This document shows, in pieces, positions 1-13,608 of a stretch of 64,000 nt of DNA. Each line of letters begins with the position of its first letter. The stretch's first letter is position 1. The notes under the pieces were generated by a model. It did no database searches, was not told the DNA's origin, and saw nothing but the letters and a program-made list of their open reading frames with translations. Position numbers and translations under genes: made by a program. Source of the DNA: Mugil cephalus (Eukaryota; Chordata; Actinopteri; Mugiliformes; Mugilidae); contig NC_061777.1 in assembly GCF_022458985.1 (NCBI RefSeq), positions 8,410,668 to 8,474,667 on the forward strand, written 5' to 3'.

Positions 1-1045
1 TAGGCGACATTAATTTATATACAATGATAACAGTGTTACTCAGCACTACGTTGTACAGACTGCTGTCACTGAAGTGAAACGTGGATGTTTTTTTGTTTGT
101 TTATTTGTTTTATGTTTTTGTGCGTTTGCACCTCTTGTAATAGTGGTGGTGACTGAAGATGTGCATGACTGATGACGGGTACTGCTGTTACTACAAATGT
201 ATAGACCGAAAAAAACACGATAGTGGACGAAATACTCCTGCGAGCGTTCATCGTTCAAGTTCATTGCACATTTCTCGTCTGGACTTAGTGCAAAGAGACA
301 AACATGTTTTTATTTATGGTGTAATTTAAGTCGTTTGCCATTATCAGTTTTTGTTTGGTTTGGTTTTACATCTTTTTTTGTTGTTGTTTTGTGATTTTTG
401 TAATGACATGGTCATAGCATTAGCTTGATTTTAACAAGAAGTCTTCTGGGACTTTGCGTATTGACCCTGTAAGAGGAGCGCTTGTTGTATGAGGATGTGT
501 GTTTGATCGGTATGAAAGAAAATACTCTCCCGCAAGTGTTATTCTATGTGAAAAAGCTGTCTACCTGAAAAGCTGTGAGAAACCTACCAAATGTCCATAG
601 AGATCTGTTCTCAAATCTTGGTCTGTGATGTGTTCCCTTCACATGTTTTACTTTAAGGTATTCACACGTATTTTTTATTTGCTGCACATGAATCCCATGT
701 ACCTATGGTTTTAAAGAGCCATTTGAAGCCGTGCCACAGCGAAGGGGTGGGTGGGTGGGTGGGTGGGGGGGGCGTATTTGGTTAGCTGGTCTGCAGTACA
801 GAAAATGGTGTTTTATCGACATGTGAACGTGTTAATTTTCACTCAATCAGAGAAGAAACTCCTCCAAAAAAAAGGGACACTTGTACATTTTGTAAAGTTG
901 AAAAATTTGATCCCCATAATCAATCACATGTAAAAAGAAGAAGAAAAAAACAGTAATGCACTCTTGTCTGGCCTTTGTCGCATGTGAAATAGTTTGAGTT
1001 TTGTATATTTATGGTATTAACATGAAATAAAATTTGAAAGAAATA
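1..1045 (+). other. Probable 3' UTR of an upstream plus-strand gene
   Basis: No coding frame is convincing here. The stretch is T-rich and ends in a canonical AATAAA at 1026-1031, preceded by AU-rich motifs such as TGTATATTTAT, as expected for a vertebrate 3' UTR. A G-rich (GGGT)n tract lies at about 744-770. In mammals SCAMP1 sits tail-to-tail with LHFPL2, so this may be the scamp1 3' UTR. That identity is inferred only from gene order and not from any protein sequence in the window. Confidence 0.4.
744..772. repeat. (GGGT)n microsatellite
   Basis: Several GGGT units in a row end in a run of G. With four or more G-runs this could form a G-quadruplex on the plus strand, within the putative 3' UTR. 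Confidence 0.8.
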
Positions 1046-1684
1046 TTTGCGGACACTTTGTAGTTACTCCACCTTAACTGCTTATTTTTGTATGAATTTT
1101 AGTTTGCTGGAAATTACGCTCTTATACGTACGACCCACTGTAGGATGAAAGAGATCTGAAGAACCCCCTGGAAACATGGGAAGCACATTAAAATTGAATT
1201 TATTTGTATTATCTAACCTTTGAGCAATAAATACTTTCAAATTTGCACCACAGGAGCAAAGCTGGATTGGACAACTACAGGTGAAGTGCATGTTAGAAGG
1301 AGCATTTACTTAAAATGTGCTCTAGCTTATTGCCATTCATGCATGCGTAGTTAAATAAATAATGTTAAATGCAGGAAATGGCCCATGCTGGAGTTGAACC
1401 AGCATCACTGCGTCGTGGACTAAAGCCTCAGTTTGCAGAGCTTCCACTCGACCAAAGTAAGCCTTAAGGGTGCTACATGCTTTTATTTGAACGGTGTGGT
1501 GATGTTTTCAGAAATAAAAAAAAATAAAAAAAGTATTAAGTAAAAAAAACTGTACAAGTAAAAAAATAAGTCTTTCCTCAAATTAGTGTTGTGTGTCGTC
1601 CACCTTCCGCCTTTAGGTGTCAGTGTTTCCTCACAAAGTTTGGACACGGTGCAAGTAACTCATTTCACACATGAAATCACATTT
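1046..1684. other. Intergenic stretch between convergent genes
   Basis: AT-rich, with A-runs around 1518-1570. The only structured item is the tRNA-like sequence at 1380-1463. No coding frame is supported. Confidence 0.5.
1380..1463 (-). tRNA. tRNA-like sequence, probably a pseudogene or tRNA-derived repeat
   Basis: Read on the minus strand there is a good internal promoter pair: an A-box TGGTCGAGTGG and a B-box GGTTCAACTCC. The B-box lies in a 5-6 bp T-stem closing a 7-nt loop. The ends GGCTTAC and ATGGGCC pair only with two G-U wobbles and one mismatch. Two extra bases separate the acceptor strand from the A-box, and I cannot draw a clean anticodon stem. At 84 nt it resembles a type II (Leu/Ser-like) tRNA. 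I read it as a decayed tRNA or a tRNA-derived SINE head rather than a functional gene. Confidence 0.35.
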
Positions 1685-2969
1685 ACTAAACAACGCCTGC
1701 TTTATTTAAGTACACATTCTCTCCTCACACACATCAAGGTGTCATTACTCTTTTGTTAATGTAACAAAAACAGCAGACAAAGCCAAAACATTTAATTTAA
1801 GCACGGACACAGACTAGATGACGCTTTTGGATGCAAATCCATATCACGCTTTCACTTTTGGCCTCGCTCTCACAGCAAACAAACACTATAGTGGAATTAT
1901 TATTGCACATCTCACCTACAACGAATAAAAAAAAGCACGGCATCGCTTAAACATTTACAGTGACGTACGGAGCATGGAGGAAAGAAAATAAGAAACAGAA
2001 AACATGTATAAAATATGCAGCAGTGAGAAAGACAATGAACTGAGGCGCGTGTGCAAATTATCAGGCGTTATTTGGGAACGGAAGCTACTACGATGAGCTT
2101 CTTTAATATTCTGCAACTTTATTTTTTCTTTTCTTTTTTCTTAAACCACATCTTGTCCAAATGGTTCTCTGCACGTCACAGGGTATTTTGCGTTGACGCA
2201 ACCTGCTTTATCTCACTGTGAGCAAACATCTCCTCACCAGCGAAACATCTGGCAGGTCTCAGTGTTTTTTCTGCGCACACTTGGGCCCACAAACAATCAG
2301 CCTAACAAGAGGAGCTCCCTTTGAAGTGAAGTGAGCAATCCCTTTGGATCCGAGGCCCATCTGAAGTGCTGCTGAATCCGAGCGCGCGGACGTTTAAGGA
2401 AAGCCAGGGGTTAATGTCTGTGACGCACATTCCAACACGCTCAGAGCATATGTGAGCCGTTGTTGTGTGTGTGTTTTAGCAGACGCACTGTTCTGGCGCT
2501 CTGTGGTTTGTTGAGATTTGCAGGTGAACCGTGTGAATGAACACTATACTGACGAAAAATCTAAACACCGTCTTACTGGAAGTCTTTAACCTGACCATAA
2601 CAACGCTAATGACATTTCCACTACAGCTTCTCAAACTAGTCGTCTGCTATACAAGTAAAGTGGTTTGTTTAAGGCAACATTGAGTAGAAAAATAAATCTT
2701 GTTTAAAAAAAAAAAAGTGACGTTCAATTGTCTACTTCTGTACAAGAGGATGTTAGCTGATTTAACCTGAAGTTGTCAAAGTAAAAAATGTGTATCATCA
2801 TTTGTCTTGGTATCAACAGGTATTTTCCAGCTTGTATGTTTTCAGCACTGGCTGATTTTATCAGGGCCATCATGAGGAAAACCCCTCAGAGAAATCCTCA
2901 GGTGTCCACGTGAGAGAAAGTAGGTCAAGGGGAATGAGGTCTTGGAGTTTCCCGAAGATGTCTGGCGGC
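1685..2969 (-). other. lhfpl2: Probable 3' UTR of lhfpl2
   Basis: On the minus strand the 1.3 kb downstream of the lhfpl2 stop codon has no coding frame. It carries AATAAA signals at 2123-2118 and 1706-1701. Either could end the transcript; the farther one gives a 3' UTR of about 1.28 kb. An A-run lies at 2705-2716. Confidence 0.45.
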
Positions 2970-5150
2970 TCAGAGCAGGCAGATCAGGCTCTTCCCCTCC
3001 TCAATCTCCTCCTGAACTTTATCGCTGGAGGTGGCGATCTCCGCCTGCGCAGACAAAACGGCACACATGAAGGTCGCCAGCGTTCCCCCTATCGCCGCGT
3101 AGAACGCCCAGCCCAGCGAACACTGCGCCGGTCTGAAGGGCGAGGCCTCGACGCCGCAGTATTTGATCACCTTCTCTGAACCCCAGCCGGCGGGGTACAG
3201 CATGAGGCCCACCATCAGCAGCAGGCCTGAGGAGAGAGCAGACAGTGAGATCAGGGGTTTAGTCACGTAAACACAGAGGCTGCAATAAATCACAGGGCAG
3301 GTGGGGAAATGGTGACTCAACTCAGCAAAAGATAACATCTACTGTATGTTTTCAGCCGACGTGCATTTGATTTGTGATGAAAGACTCAACTTGACCTCCA
3401 CCCTGCTTACAATAATGTCACATAATGATAGACTACCTGCTCAACACACACCTGCTGCAGACCATTGTTAAAAGAAATATGAGAAAAGCTGTGCACAGTA
3501 ATATGTTGCATTGCATAGTCTTTGTTTCAAAGACTGTATGTCACTTATCTCAAATTATCAGGATTAGCTCCAGGAACAAGTAGCAGCTTCTAGCTTCCCT
3601 AGCATGTGGACATTTCAGAATGGGAACACAGAACAAGTGAAACAAGAAAAGGGTCTGCTATGATTTCAGTTTTTTTTTTTTTTTGACATCTAGTCTGATT
3701 TTGTAAGAATTAAAATAATCACTGCAAAAGTAAAAACTAATCTGAGTTCTCAACCATTTTCCAAATTTCTATATTCTGAGATTAAAGTCAGTCAGCAAGC
3801 GCACGTCTCCATGGTTACGGCCACCGAGTGGCAAAAAGTGTCAGTTGAACATGGAGATTAGCAGCATTAGTTTGAATCACAGGCTTTAGTAGCGTCTAAA
3901 TTGTAAAATTAATTACAAAAATGTAAAGAGCTGTTGTGGCAAATGCCTGTACCAACAGATCTGAAAAACAGATGTATTTTTACAGATATCTCCAACTGCC
4001 AAAAAAAAGAGAAGTAAATTGATCGCTGCATAACGAAGAAACAACTGGAATCCAGGCACTGAAAACTGGTGTTGTGGTTCATTTTGTGTCAGGTAATATT
4101 AATTTATGCTGTGTTTTTGTTGAAGTCATACCTTAAGTCACTACTTTAGTTACGTTCCTGAGGGCTGTCAGATAAGTTTGTGGATATTGCTGTTTTGGTG
4201 TAGTTACGGTCGACAGCAACTATTTCAGTTCCAACAATAAAACAATAAACATAATATTTGCATCACTCCTCTTAACGTAAGCATCTTTTATTTCCTCAAT
4301 TCCCCGATCCTGCTGTATTTACGGCTTCATTTCTCCATGTTTTTGCCACTCACGGTGGCGTGGACCCTCGCTGCAGTGACGTCAATGCCCAAACCCAAGA
4401 TTTTTTTGTAAACCTCTTCCATAACATCACTATATGTTACAGAATATAAAGAACAATATTAAGTCCTGCAAATTCTGAAATTACCTCTTGTCAGTGTGCT
4501 GTATCGTATTAATATGTTCTATTGAACTTTGAAGTGCTCTCTTAACCTAGTTTTGAATTCCAGTCGAACCTTCGTCACATACTGGATTATTACACTCCTT
4601 CATTTAATGTTCACCTCTAAATAAAGTAACGATCTAAAATACAACACATAATGGCCACGAGAGCTCAATTTGTCTGGAAGTTCATCTTTTTCTTGTGTCA
4701 TACAGACATATTATCCACAGTGTCTCACCTCCAATGCCCTGCAGCAGTCCGCAGACGTTGAATATGCTCTTCTTCAAGATGCTCTGAAAACACAGGCTGA
4801 AGATGGAGATGCAGGCCACACACCCAAGCACTAATGTCCCCGCTGCCAGAAACAACATGGCACCCTGCCAGAAGCCGCTGGCAACCTCTCCGAACGTCTC
4901 GGCATAGGGCCCGCATCTCACGTCTGCATCCCGGGACCCGACGCGGAGGCAGCGGCTGTAGAGGCCGAGAGACGGCCGGTACTCCCTGGAGTCCATTCTC
5001 ACCTCGCTCTCAATGGAGTCCGACCGGGGGTATCCCAGCAACCAGTCAGAGCTCATGAACGCGATGAGCTCGGCAAAGGCCACGACGATACTGAGCAGGG
5101 TCCAGAGCATGGAGCGGCACGTTACAATGACATGGCACATGGTGTCAGCT
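2970..5150 (-). CDS. lhfpl2: LHFPL tetraspan subfamily member 2
   Basis: Four-pass membrane protein of the LHFP-like tetraspan family; its molecular role is poorly defined. Coding exons on the minus strand are 5140-4729 and 3226-2970, with the stop included at 2970-2972. They join in frame through a split Gly codon with consensus GT and AG ends, giving 222 aa; human LHFPL2 is about 228. The start [20 protein letters not shown] matches the family closely, as does the tail from [12 protein letters not shown] to the terminal ICLL. Predicted membrane segments are about residues 10-30, 92-116, 126-150 and 174-198, with one large extracellular loop (about 31-90) holding conserved Cys residues in LYSRC and RCGPYAE. 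An acceptor at 5151-5152 shows that the ATG exon begins at 5150, 10 bp before the ATG, so the 5' UTR is split and starts farther upstream. I cannot tell the a from the b teleost paralogue. Confidence 0.95.
3227..4728 (-). other. lhfpl2 intron with a candidate inverted-repeat element
   Basis: This intron separates the two coding exons. It starts GTGAGA and ends with a pyrimidine tract plus CAG on the minus strand. No coding frame is present. It contains a T-run at 3669-3684 and the inverted-repeat pair described separately. Confidence 0.8.
3800..4395. mobile_element. Candidate MITE-like element with inverted ends
   Basis: The motif GCCACCGAGTGGCAAAAA near 3820 recurs inverted near 4345-4365 as GCCACCGTGAGTGGCAAAAA when read on the minus strand. 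A CATGGAG motif lies inside both arms. The interval is about 600 bp, AT-rich and non-coding. This looks like a small non-autonomous DNA element in the lhfpl2 intron. I cannot fix its exact ends or target duplication. Confidence 0.35.
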
Positions 5151-8100
5151 CTGTGACATAAAAAGCAGTGATAAAGATGATAAAAAAAAATTAAAAAATA
5201 AAACAGCTCTTAAAAGCTCTGCGTGAGGGAGCGCTCAGAGTTCAGAGTTCAAATTCTTTCCCTTTCTAAAGAGAAATGTCTGATAGGTTCCTCGCTCGGA
5301 TCCAGATGGCCGGCTGATCTTATCCTCTCAGAGCAGATGTCGTCCCTCCTCTCAACACTGTTTCTCTTTTGCTTTCCCTTCTTCCTCTTTGAGGCAAGAT
5401 CCAACTCCGGTCGTTCCAAACAGCTACAGCACACAGAAGCAGCTTCCCTTGGACATGGTATCGCCTGAGTAGCAAACCTACGGGAATAGAGACACATCAG
5501 AGTCAGACCGAGACACAATCAAGTCTGTTTATACATGAAATACAAGAGGGAAAAGAGGCATGGAGTAAGAGCGATGAATCACGTGCTCCCTTGTGTCCGC
5601 TGGATGACCCACAGGATGCCCAGTGTGTACTTCTGTCACCATCATCGGCATAAAATCTTCCCACAGAGCGCTACTTTAAATTCACTATTAGCCAGCTGTC
5701 TGTGAGTGTACCATGAGCAACACTTCCAGATGTCTGCTGGAGCAGTGAATCACATAAACTCGTCGAGAGACGACGCAGTTCATCCTGTCATCGCTTCATT
5801 CAAACGATTAACAGAGCCCCTGAGCGCTAGATGTTATCTGCGCGCCAACAGGAGCCCTGTGCGTGCGTTTGAAAACGAGCAGCAGTTAACGCACGTGAGC
5901 ACACGCAGCTCCGCTACAGCGTTCCCACATCTGACGGTAACACACAGCGCAACATGGCAGGGGCTCACTGCTGTGGCGAGAACCCATCAGCCCGATCACT
6001 CAGTTCCCCGTTTGATTTACTGCCTGAATACGTTGGCTTTATCGAAGCATTTTATTAACAGTCCCTTTGTTCTCCATTCAACAGCAATCAGAACCTGATT
6101 ACAAATTACTTGTAACTTATAACAGATGATGTTCAGTGCCGCGTGTGTCTGCGTGCACGCAGCATTGAAGTGTGTGTATATGTCGATGTCAAACGGGTGG
6201 GGATACTGTTGCTGAGTTATGATTTAGCTGCTGTGACCACGGTCTCGTGGGAGCTGGGAGGTTTCTCAGAGGCCCTCTGATGTCATGGTCCAACATCATG
6301 ATACACGCAGGAAAATATGCGGGCTCTGCTTTAAACACAGCCCGGTCGTCTTCGCCTGCTTGGTGGATCTCGCCAGTGGAGTCGGGAGAAGCGCCTGTAT
6401 TTCCAAGTCTCAGAGGCTGAGAGCGTCGATTAAACCCTTTCAAACCTAGTGTTTGAAATCAAGTGGACTCAAACAGTTTCCACACTCAAGTCATCAGACT
6501 CCCTCACAGCTCACACGCTGCCTCACCTCTCCACCGTCACTCCCACTGATTGCAACTGCAGCACGACGTCCAGAGAACATTTTAACGTGTCATTTATATT
6601 TTAATAAGTTTTCGTATTGCTGCATGTGCTGCTGTGGAACAGTAGGCTAACCGATTTAGCGCTTATGGGTCAACATTTCTGACTGATACGCTGAGGCAAA
6701 GCATGTCTGCCGGGTCCTGTGTGGGCGTACGTCCTGGAGGAGAGGAGCGAGGTTAAAGCTCATTCTCAGGAGGGTAAAATGACTTGCTGTGAAAAGGGCT
6801 GCTTCTGTCCTGGTTAATAGAGTCGTGTTTAATACAACCATTCATTCATTTTTAACTGAAACATGTGACAGAGATTCCATCAAGTCATGATGGAAACATA
6901 TCAACTTGTGGAAATGGGCGTCCAATATCCAACCTTTAAGCTGTTCATCCTTTGATTTAACAGACTTCTTGCACCTTCTTTCTGTTTTGTTCCTTGCGGG
7001 TTTTTATTTCTTTTATTTATATGGTGTTGTGAGAAAGTGAGAAAGAAATCTTGAAGTTTCTACCGGAAAATTTCAGCCTCCGTCCGAGCACAATGAAAGT
7101 GAACACAGCAACGTCTTTATTGACATAGTAGCTAATCCACTAATCCACCGGCTTCAATGCACCTGCTTTATTTCTTCTGCTTAGTCTATTTTCCTTTTCA
7201 AGATCTAGGTGGCTCTGGTATAAAAAGTTCACTGTGTCTGATTTTTCCTCCCGCTTCAACAGAGAAACATTTAAAAGAAAAAAAACCTAGATGTGAGAAG
7301 TGATTTTAAGTCACAGACACAGACTATTTCATCCTCTACAGCAACATCTCCTCAATCTGCCGACGGCAAGGTTAGCGGATCACCCAGAGCAGTCAGCCTT
7401 TTGTACGGAGGGATCGGCATCAAAGGATGCCATCTCAAAATCTGGAAGCATAAACCCATTTATTTTGCAGCCGAGTGGAGGTAATAAAAACAAATCAGGC
7501 TTTAATTTAATGGAACCATAACATTCACATGAAGTGCAGGGGAGGATTGTTTAACTGATAAAAGTGGACGGCCCAAACGTGTTATTGCTTTAATTCCTAG
7601 TGAATGTGTCATTTGCTCAGTGATGAAAAGTTCGGCTCAAAAACACTCATTATGGGCTATAATTCACTCTGACGGCCCGAGGGGAATGAGTGTGGTGTTA
7701 GGTTCTACATAACCACCCCACCAGTCTTGATTTAGGATGGTAAATCATTCCACCACATGTGCTGGGGAATGAACACTGACGCTGTATATTGTCTGATATG
7801 ATCTGAGTCATACCAAGGCAAGACATTTCCCAGGCCACAAAATAAGAGTATTATCTCATGCAGCTGGAGGAAAAAAAAATAAAAGACGGACTGATTCATG
7901 CAGTGCAGAACAGATCAGTTGAACTAGGTCACAATAACAAAGTCACAGGCATGACAACATCTGAGAGGCAGGTAAGATATTTGAAGCACTTATGATGTGG
8001 GTTTGACTCACTTCAACAGGATTCAGTCTTGTCTTTGTGTGAGGGAAGCTTGCACACAGGTTTGCTTTGATTTGAGTATAGCAGCAATGCCTATCTATAA

Positions 8101-11100
8101 AAGTCCCGTTCATCTCATTCCATCCTCTCGGTTTGGGCTCCGAGGGCACTTAAAATCCTCTTTATTCTGATTCTACTACAATTTCATCCTAATTAGAGAT
8201 TACACCAAACCTCAGCCAAAACACACTGTCTACATATAATTACCCGGCTTGAAGATAAACAGAGGGAGCGCTTTTTTAAATTACAACCGCTCTGGGTGAA
8301 GTCACTGCGACGGGGACGGCGACGTCACGTTTTATTATCGGTCGGAGGGGAAGCGGCAGAAGTAAACAGGAAGCAAACAGGAAGGACCTGTGTCTGCGCG
8401 GAGGCCTCTGAAGCGGCATCACACATCGTGAGCGCGATTTCCCAAACCATCTTTCCTCCAGTCTAAACTACCACACAGGTTTCTGCAGAAAGTGTAAAAG
8501 GAATGTCCGAAGACACGCGTTTCGTATTTGTGACTCCGCTTCCATGGAGTCGAGGACAGGTCAGGGAGCGCCCTGTTCTATAAAGGTCCTTGAGTTTATT
8601 CCAGGCCTCTCCACACATCACGGCTCTCCTTATTGTTATCACAGCTTCCATTCTGCAGTAGTTACAATGGTTTCACACGGCAGCAATCACTCACCACACA
8701 CTCCGTGTTTTAGGCTCTATTTATAGCAACCTCACAAGTACATGCAGGTTTTTGCTTTAACTGGTGGACATCCTGAATAAATTGCACGCGCAAAGCATGC
8801 ATACATGTCTGGATGTTTTTGTTTATTTATTTATTTTTATTTTTCCAGCCAGCAAGGCTCCAGTTTTAGGTGCCCTTTGGAGTTTCAGTGTGAAGCAGAT
8901 TATAGTCTGTGCATCCAGCCCGGGCACGGTGCTGTCTGTTAAGACTACAATGCCCACAAATTAGCAGCTCTGGCTCTTTAAACTACAGAGGTGGAACCTA
9001 AACATACCTTGCAGGGGCAGTCGGCAGGCACCTTGTGTGATCTCTCTAAGCTCTTACAGGAAATCTCTTCACTCGTAACTCATCATGCCTTTCTCTTGTC
9101 TCGCTAAAGACTGCGGTCAGGGGGAATCTAACAGTTCAAGTTGCGAGCATGAGCGTCAGTATTTTTTGACAATAAAACTAATATCTTACAAAAAAAAAAA
9201 CGTGCTCAACAATCGACTGCACGTGTTTGCGGTCATATGGACATGCCACACACCGTGTGACAATGAGCGTGTGTGCGCTGGAGTGTTGTTTAGCAGGCAG
9301 AAAGGTCAGTGCATCCTGAACATGACGAATACTTTCCGCTTGTTTGCTGGCCATTGAACAGATTTCTGGGAAAGTGCTTGAGCAGCACTTCCTTGGCAAG
9401 GTCAAGATTCTCTGTGTGTTTATACGAGTGCCGAGGGAGGAGTATTTTACACTTCACTGGACATAAGACACTCAGAATTATGACTTATTCATAACACGCT
9501 GATCAAGGCGCCATGAGTTAGAGGTCTCTGCCTCCCAGTTGCTTATGATAGATATGCATCTTCAGAGCGTCAGATCTTTGTTACTGCAGCACACCACGCG
9601 CCTGCCTCCGAGTCTTATGCTCCTTTCATAAATCCTCCGCAACGCTGAGTTCGGCCGATGCTATGGTAGATATGCGAGAAGATGAAAGGTGAAGACCTGG
9701 ACCTGCTTTATCCCACACTGCGCTTCTGCCCACGACAGAAACCAAACCTGCCACACAGGATTAGATGCATGTAGCGAGCCCCGCAAGCCAACTCACACAC
9801 AGTTTTCCAGTCCTTCACTCAGCGAGCCAAAACGAACAGTCGCCTTTGCTGCTATGAGACAGACTCTCTCTTTAATGGAATTTATACAATTTTTTGATAT
9901 TTTTTTTTTTTTAAAACAACACAGAGAGCAGGCCAACAGCCAGCCATGTGGACAACGTTTTGGCTGAGCAGCCTGTACGCCCAATAAAATTTCTCCTAAT
10001 GAGCTGAAACGTTTGAAACAGTTTGTGTCTAACCCCCGAGACAAAGCAGCGGACGCAAGGCATATGTGGGTCAGTCAGTTGACCGTTAGTTAGAGGCGGC
10101 CACTGAGGAGTAAATCTGGAGTAATTGGTCTGAGATATCAGCAACAGCGCTGGTAGCATGCCAGGGCGCTGAGGTAATGAGCACCGGTCACTGCTGTAGG
10201 CTGGTGTAAAAGAAGATTACAGGGTAGGCACATTAGACAATCATGGACGTGAATAAAAATAGTGAGAGGTGATGTAAATACGTTTGCTTATCTCAGCCCG
10301 TATACAAAAGCATGTTTGAGATGGTACATCATTGATTGGGACACAGACGACTCCCTCAGCCAACGTTCCTGGACTAGAAACCTCAAACCCAAACCCAATC
10401 TGTTCCCTAAGCTGCTGCGCCTGCTCTGGTCTGGCCTGGCCATGCATCTGGACGAGCCAGGAGGAAAGCCCTCAAACCAAAACCACATAAAAGGCTGAGC
10501 CGGCATCCTCACGGGCCGCCACACAGCTACTCAAACAAAATGTGGGCAGCGGGCAGATCACGTAGCGAATTCAAGAATGAGGAAATTTTGAAACTCCCAA
10601 ACGAGATAGTAAAGTTGTGTGATAGCAGTCAGGGGTGGGCAGGACCAAACATATCCCTCTTTCGTAGAAGAATGCAAGCAGCTGAGCTACGAGCCAGAAT
10701 GAAGCAACTTCAATATAGAACACGCACCACAGACTCATGGGGAAAACACTACACCCTAAAGTGTGCCAATCCCAATCTATTACTCGTTTAAAAGAAAGGC
10801 TTCATTGTGACAGTCTGCTCTGGCACAGCAGAGTCCGTGACGTCAGAACAACTGACAAGCCACAACATCAGTCATGGTAAAAGACGCTCGTGCCCTGCAG
10901 TGCTGACTCGTAAACTTTTCATCATTTTTATCCACTGAATAAATCAGCTTCTTTTTCCGCTCCAGGGATCTAAAAAAAAAAAAAAAAGCAGATTTGGGAA
11001 AGCTGCTACAATCAGAGGCGAGAGACAACAAAGCCTTTAAATCAAATAAAGACGAGAGAGCTTGTGTGAGTGCAAACAATCCTAATGAGTGTCACGCTAT

Positions 11101-13608
11101 AGCCCCAGGAAGGCAAACATCCACCTGCAAATACAAGGGAGTCATAGCGAAAGGCTGAGTCACACAACACGTCCACGGCACGGCAGGAGAACAAGCCCAG
11201 AGATGAGCTTCTTTGGCTTTCGTGAAACTTTCCCAGTCATCCCAGATATTATGAAACAAGAGCGTCTCTCTTCGCGAACTCTCTAACCATAACCATGTGC
11301 TGCGTTTGTTGCCCTCCACAGACGGCGAATGAAAGAGCTGCATGGGGGAGGACATGTTTCCCATGAATCGGCATTTACCACAACTTGTGTCCAACGTAGC
11401 TGCAGCCTGTGAGTGATGGCCGTCATCAAACGCATGTTTGATGAGCGCCAGAGTTATTTTACAGACCGAGATTAAACACCATAAAACATTTCAAAAAAAA
11501 AAAAAAAACTTATTAAAGCCTGGGAATAACTCATTATTCCCAGGCTACACATGATGAGTAAAGAAATGTTTTAATTGTTATATACAACCAGCGGGCCGCC
11601 CGAGGCTCCAAAAATGTAAACAACAAGTCAACAGCGAGAGGTCCTCCAGCAGCACGCCAAAACAATGAAGGCTGCTTACTGACGCACAAACTCAAAAACA
11701 AATACACACTCATAAACCGTGAAAGGTGCTCGCCTGTGTTCACTCATCCGGAGTATAACTGCATTAAATTGCATGACTTCCCCAGAGGAAAGAACCGGCC
11801 AGGCTCATTTGTGTGTGTGCCAAAAAAAGCGACTGAATAAAATCAGCCCTCTTCTTCTTCTGGTGCTCAACAAAGGCAACACAAAGGCATGAGACCCCCC
11901 CCCCGCCCTTCTACTCCTTGGCTCTCAAAGACATGCCACTGTCGGCCCAGAATGCACTCCTTCATTCTCAAAGACAGGTCGCCGTGGCCCCTAACCTCTT
12001 CAGTGTGTGCAGGACCCCCGGCCCCTCACTCCCCGCGCTGCTGACTCTGTAGCGGCCCCCGCGGTTTCTGACGCACAAAGCCCCTCGGTGACCCTCACAT
12101 TTCACTGACACAAAGACAGGCATGACAGGGCCTCGCTCTGCTCCTTCTTCACTCCTGCTCTCCAGCGTGTTTCTGAAAAGATGATGGACGTACACACAAA
12201 GGTCTCCCTGCCCTTGTCCTTTCCTTGTTCTTTTTAAGGAGCTCCGCACTCTCTTATTCAGCCATTCAACAAATCCTTGTTCGTGTATGATTCTGCAATT
12301 GCTTAAACTGTATGGATTTAGATTTTGACCTCTTTTTAAAAAACTGCTAATGAGCAGGTAGCAATTGTTGTTCCTTGGCCCATTGAAACTCTAAGAAGGC
12401 AGAAAACACTAATGAGTGGAGGGCAAAGAAAAACATGAACTTTACTGAATTCAACAAGGCGTGTCAAGGATTTTGTGTCAAGAGTCGAATTCATTAGCCC
12501 ATGAAAACAGTTCCATCAAATATTTAAGGATCCACCTGCACACGACAAGGAATCCATGAAGGACAGGTTACAATTTGCAAGTTGTTGCTTGCACAACTTG
12601 TCCTCAAACAAACAAATTTAGAACCTACGAAACCTAAGAAAGCTACATTGTAAAGAACTGACTGTGAGTAACTGGTGTTCGTGAGCAGGAGCTGCCAGTC
12701 ATACTACAGACATGAATCCACAGATCAGCTTGAGCACAAGACGTTTCTGTTCACGATGAAGCAGAACTTACTCAGTCACCTCTGGCGAAAAACCTCCTTT
12801 CGCAATTCTGCATCACGTTGCCCCATCTGATGACACGTTTGCACTTGTCAAAACCCATTCTAGGAGAAGGAGGCAGTTTCAGAGTAACTGCGTTACAAAA
12901 CGATGGCATTAGAAAAGTTGATGTGAAACTGCTTTTCTTTTAGTTGAGGTGCACCACCGGGCGGTGAGTGACGATCCGCGCCTCTCATCGTTTAACTTAA
13001 GTTTGTCCTTGAACTCTGCTTGAATAAACACTGCAGATGTTCCTGGTTTTGTTTAGTTTATGATGTAGTACCACTTCCCCTCAGCACAGAGCTCCATGGG
13101 TGGCTCTCACATAGAGGGGACCTCCTCCCTGCACTTCAAGGAGAGGAGTTTGAGGTGGAGAGCGAAGGGGAGAGTGTTTGGGACGTGTGAAAGTAAAAAC
13201 CACAAAAAATATATATTTGTAGAAGCTATTTTTTCCTCCCTGACAGGCACCATGCAGTGATGTCCAACTGCTACCACATGTTTTAAATGAAGACAGTGAA
13301 GCAGAGACAGCTGCAGCTGCTCACATCTCATATTTGATTTGAATAAATACTCAACCATGGAAACATCTTCAAAAGAAAAAAAAAATCTAACATCTTCAAG
13401 TGGTATTTCACCAATGAATGAAGAATCGGCGAAGCATGCACACACAGCAGCTCCCTATTAAGCAATAAAAAAAAAGCTCGATTCAAGATTTCGCTGTAAC
13501 GCGTTCGTCTACTGCTCTAAATCAGTCCAAGAACAACATTTTCATTAATGACACTCTCAGCAGCTGACAGCCAAAGCAGTTTCCTCGTTGTCGGTGTCTT
13601 TTACTTAC
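5151..13608 (-). other. Putative large 5' intron of lhfpl2, no gene seen
   Basis: The acceptor just upstream of the lhfpl2 ATG needs a donor farther up on the minus strand. The interval holds no coding frame that resembles a protein. A CpG-rich patch at about 8280-8560 contains a CRE-like GACGTCAC and could be an alternative promoter. Other contents are A/T runs (9901-9913, 10972-10987, 11492-11508) and a C-run near 11895. Confidence 0.4.
8285..8440. promoter_or_regulatory. CpG-rich patch with CRE-like site
   Basis: CpG density here is well above the AT-rich neighbours, and a GACGTCAC half-palindrome (CRE-like) is present near 8320. It lies in the presumed lhfpl2 5' intron and could be an enhancer or alternative promoter. 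No transcript structure is visible to confirm this. Confidence 0.25.
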
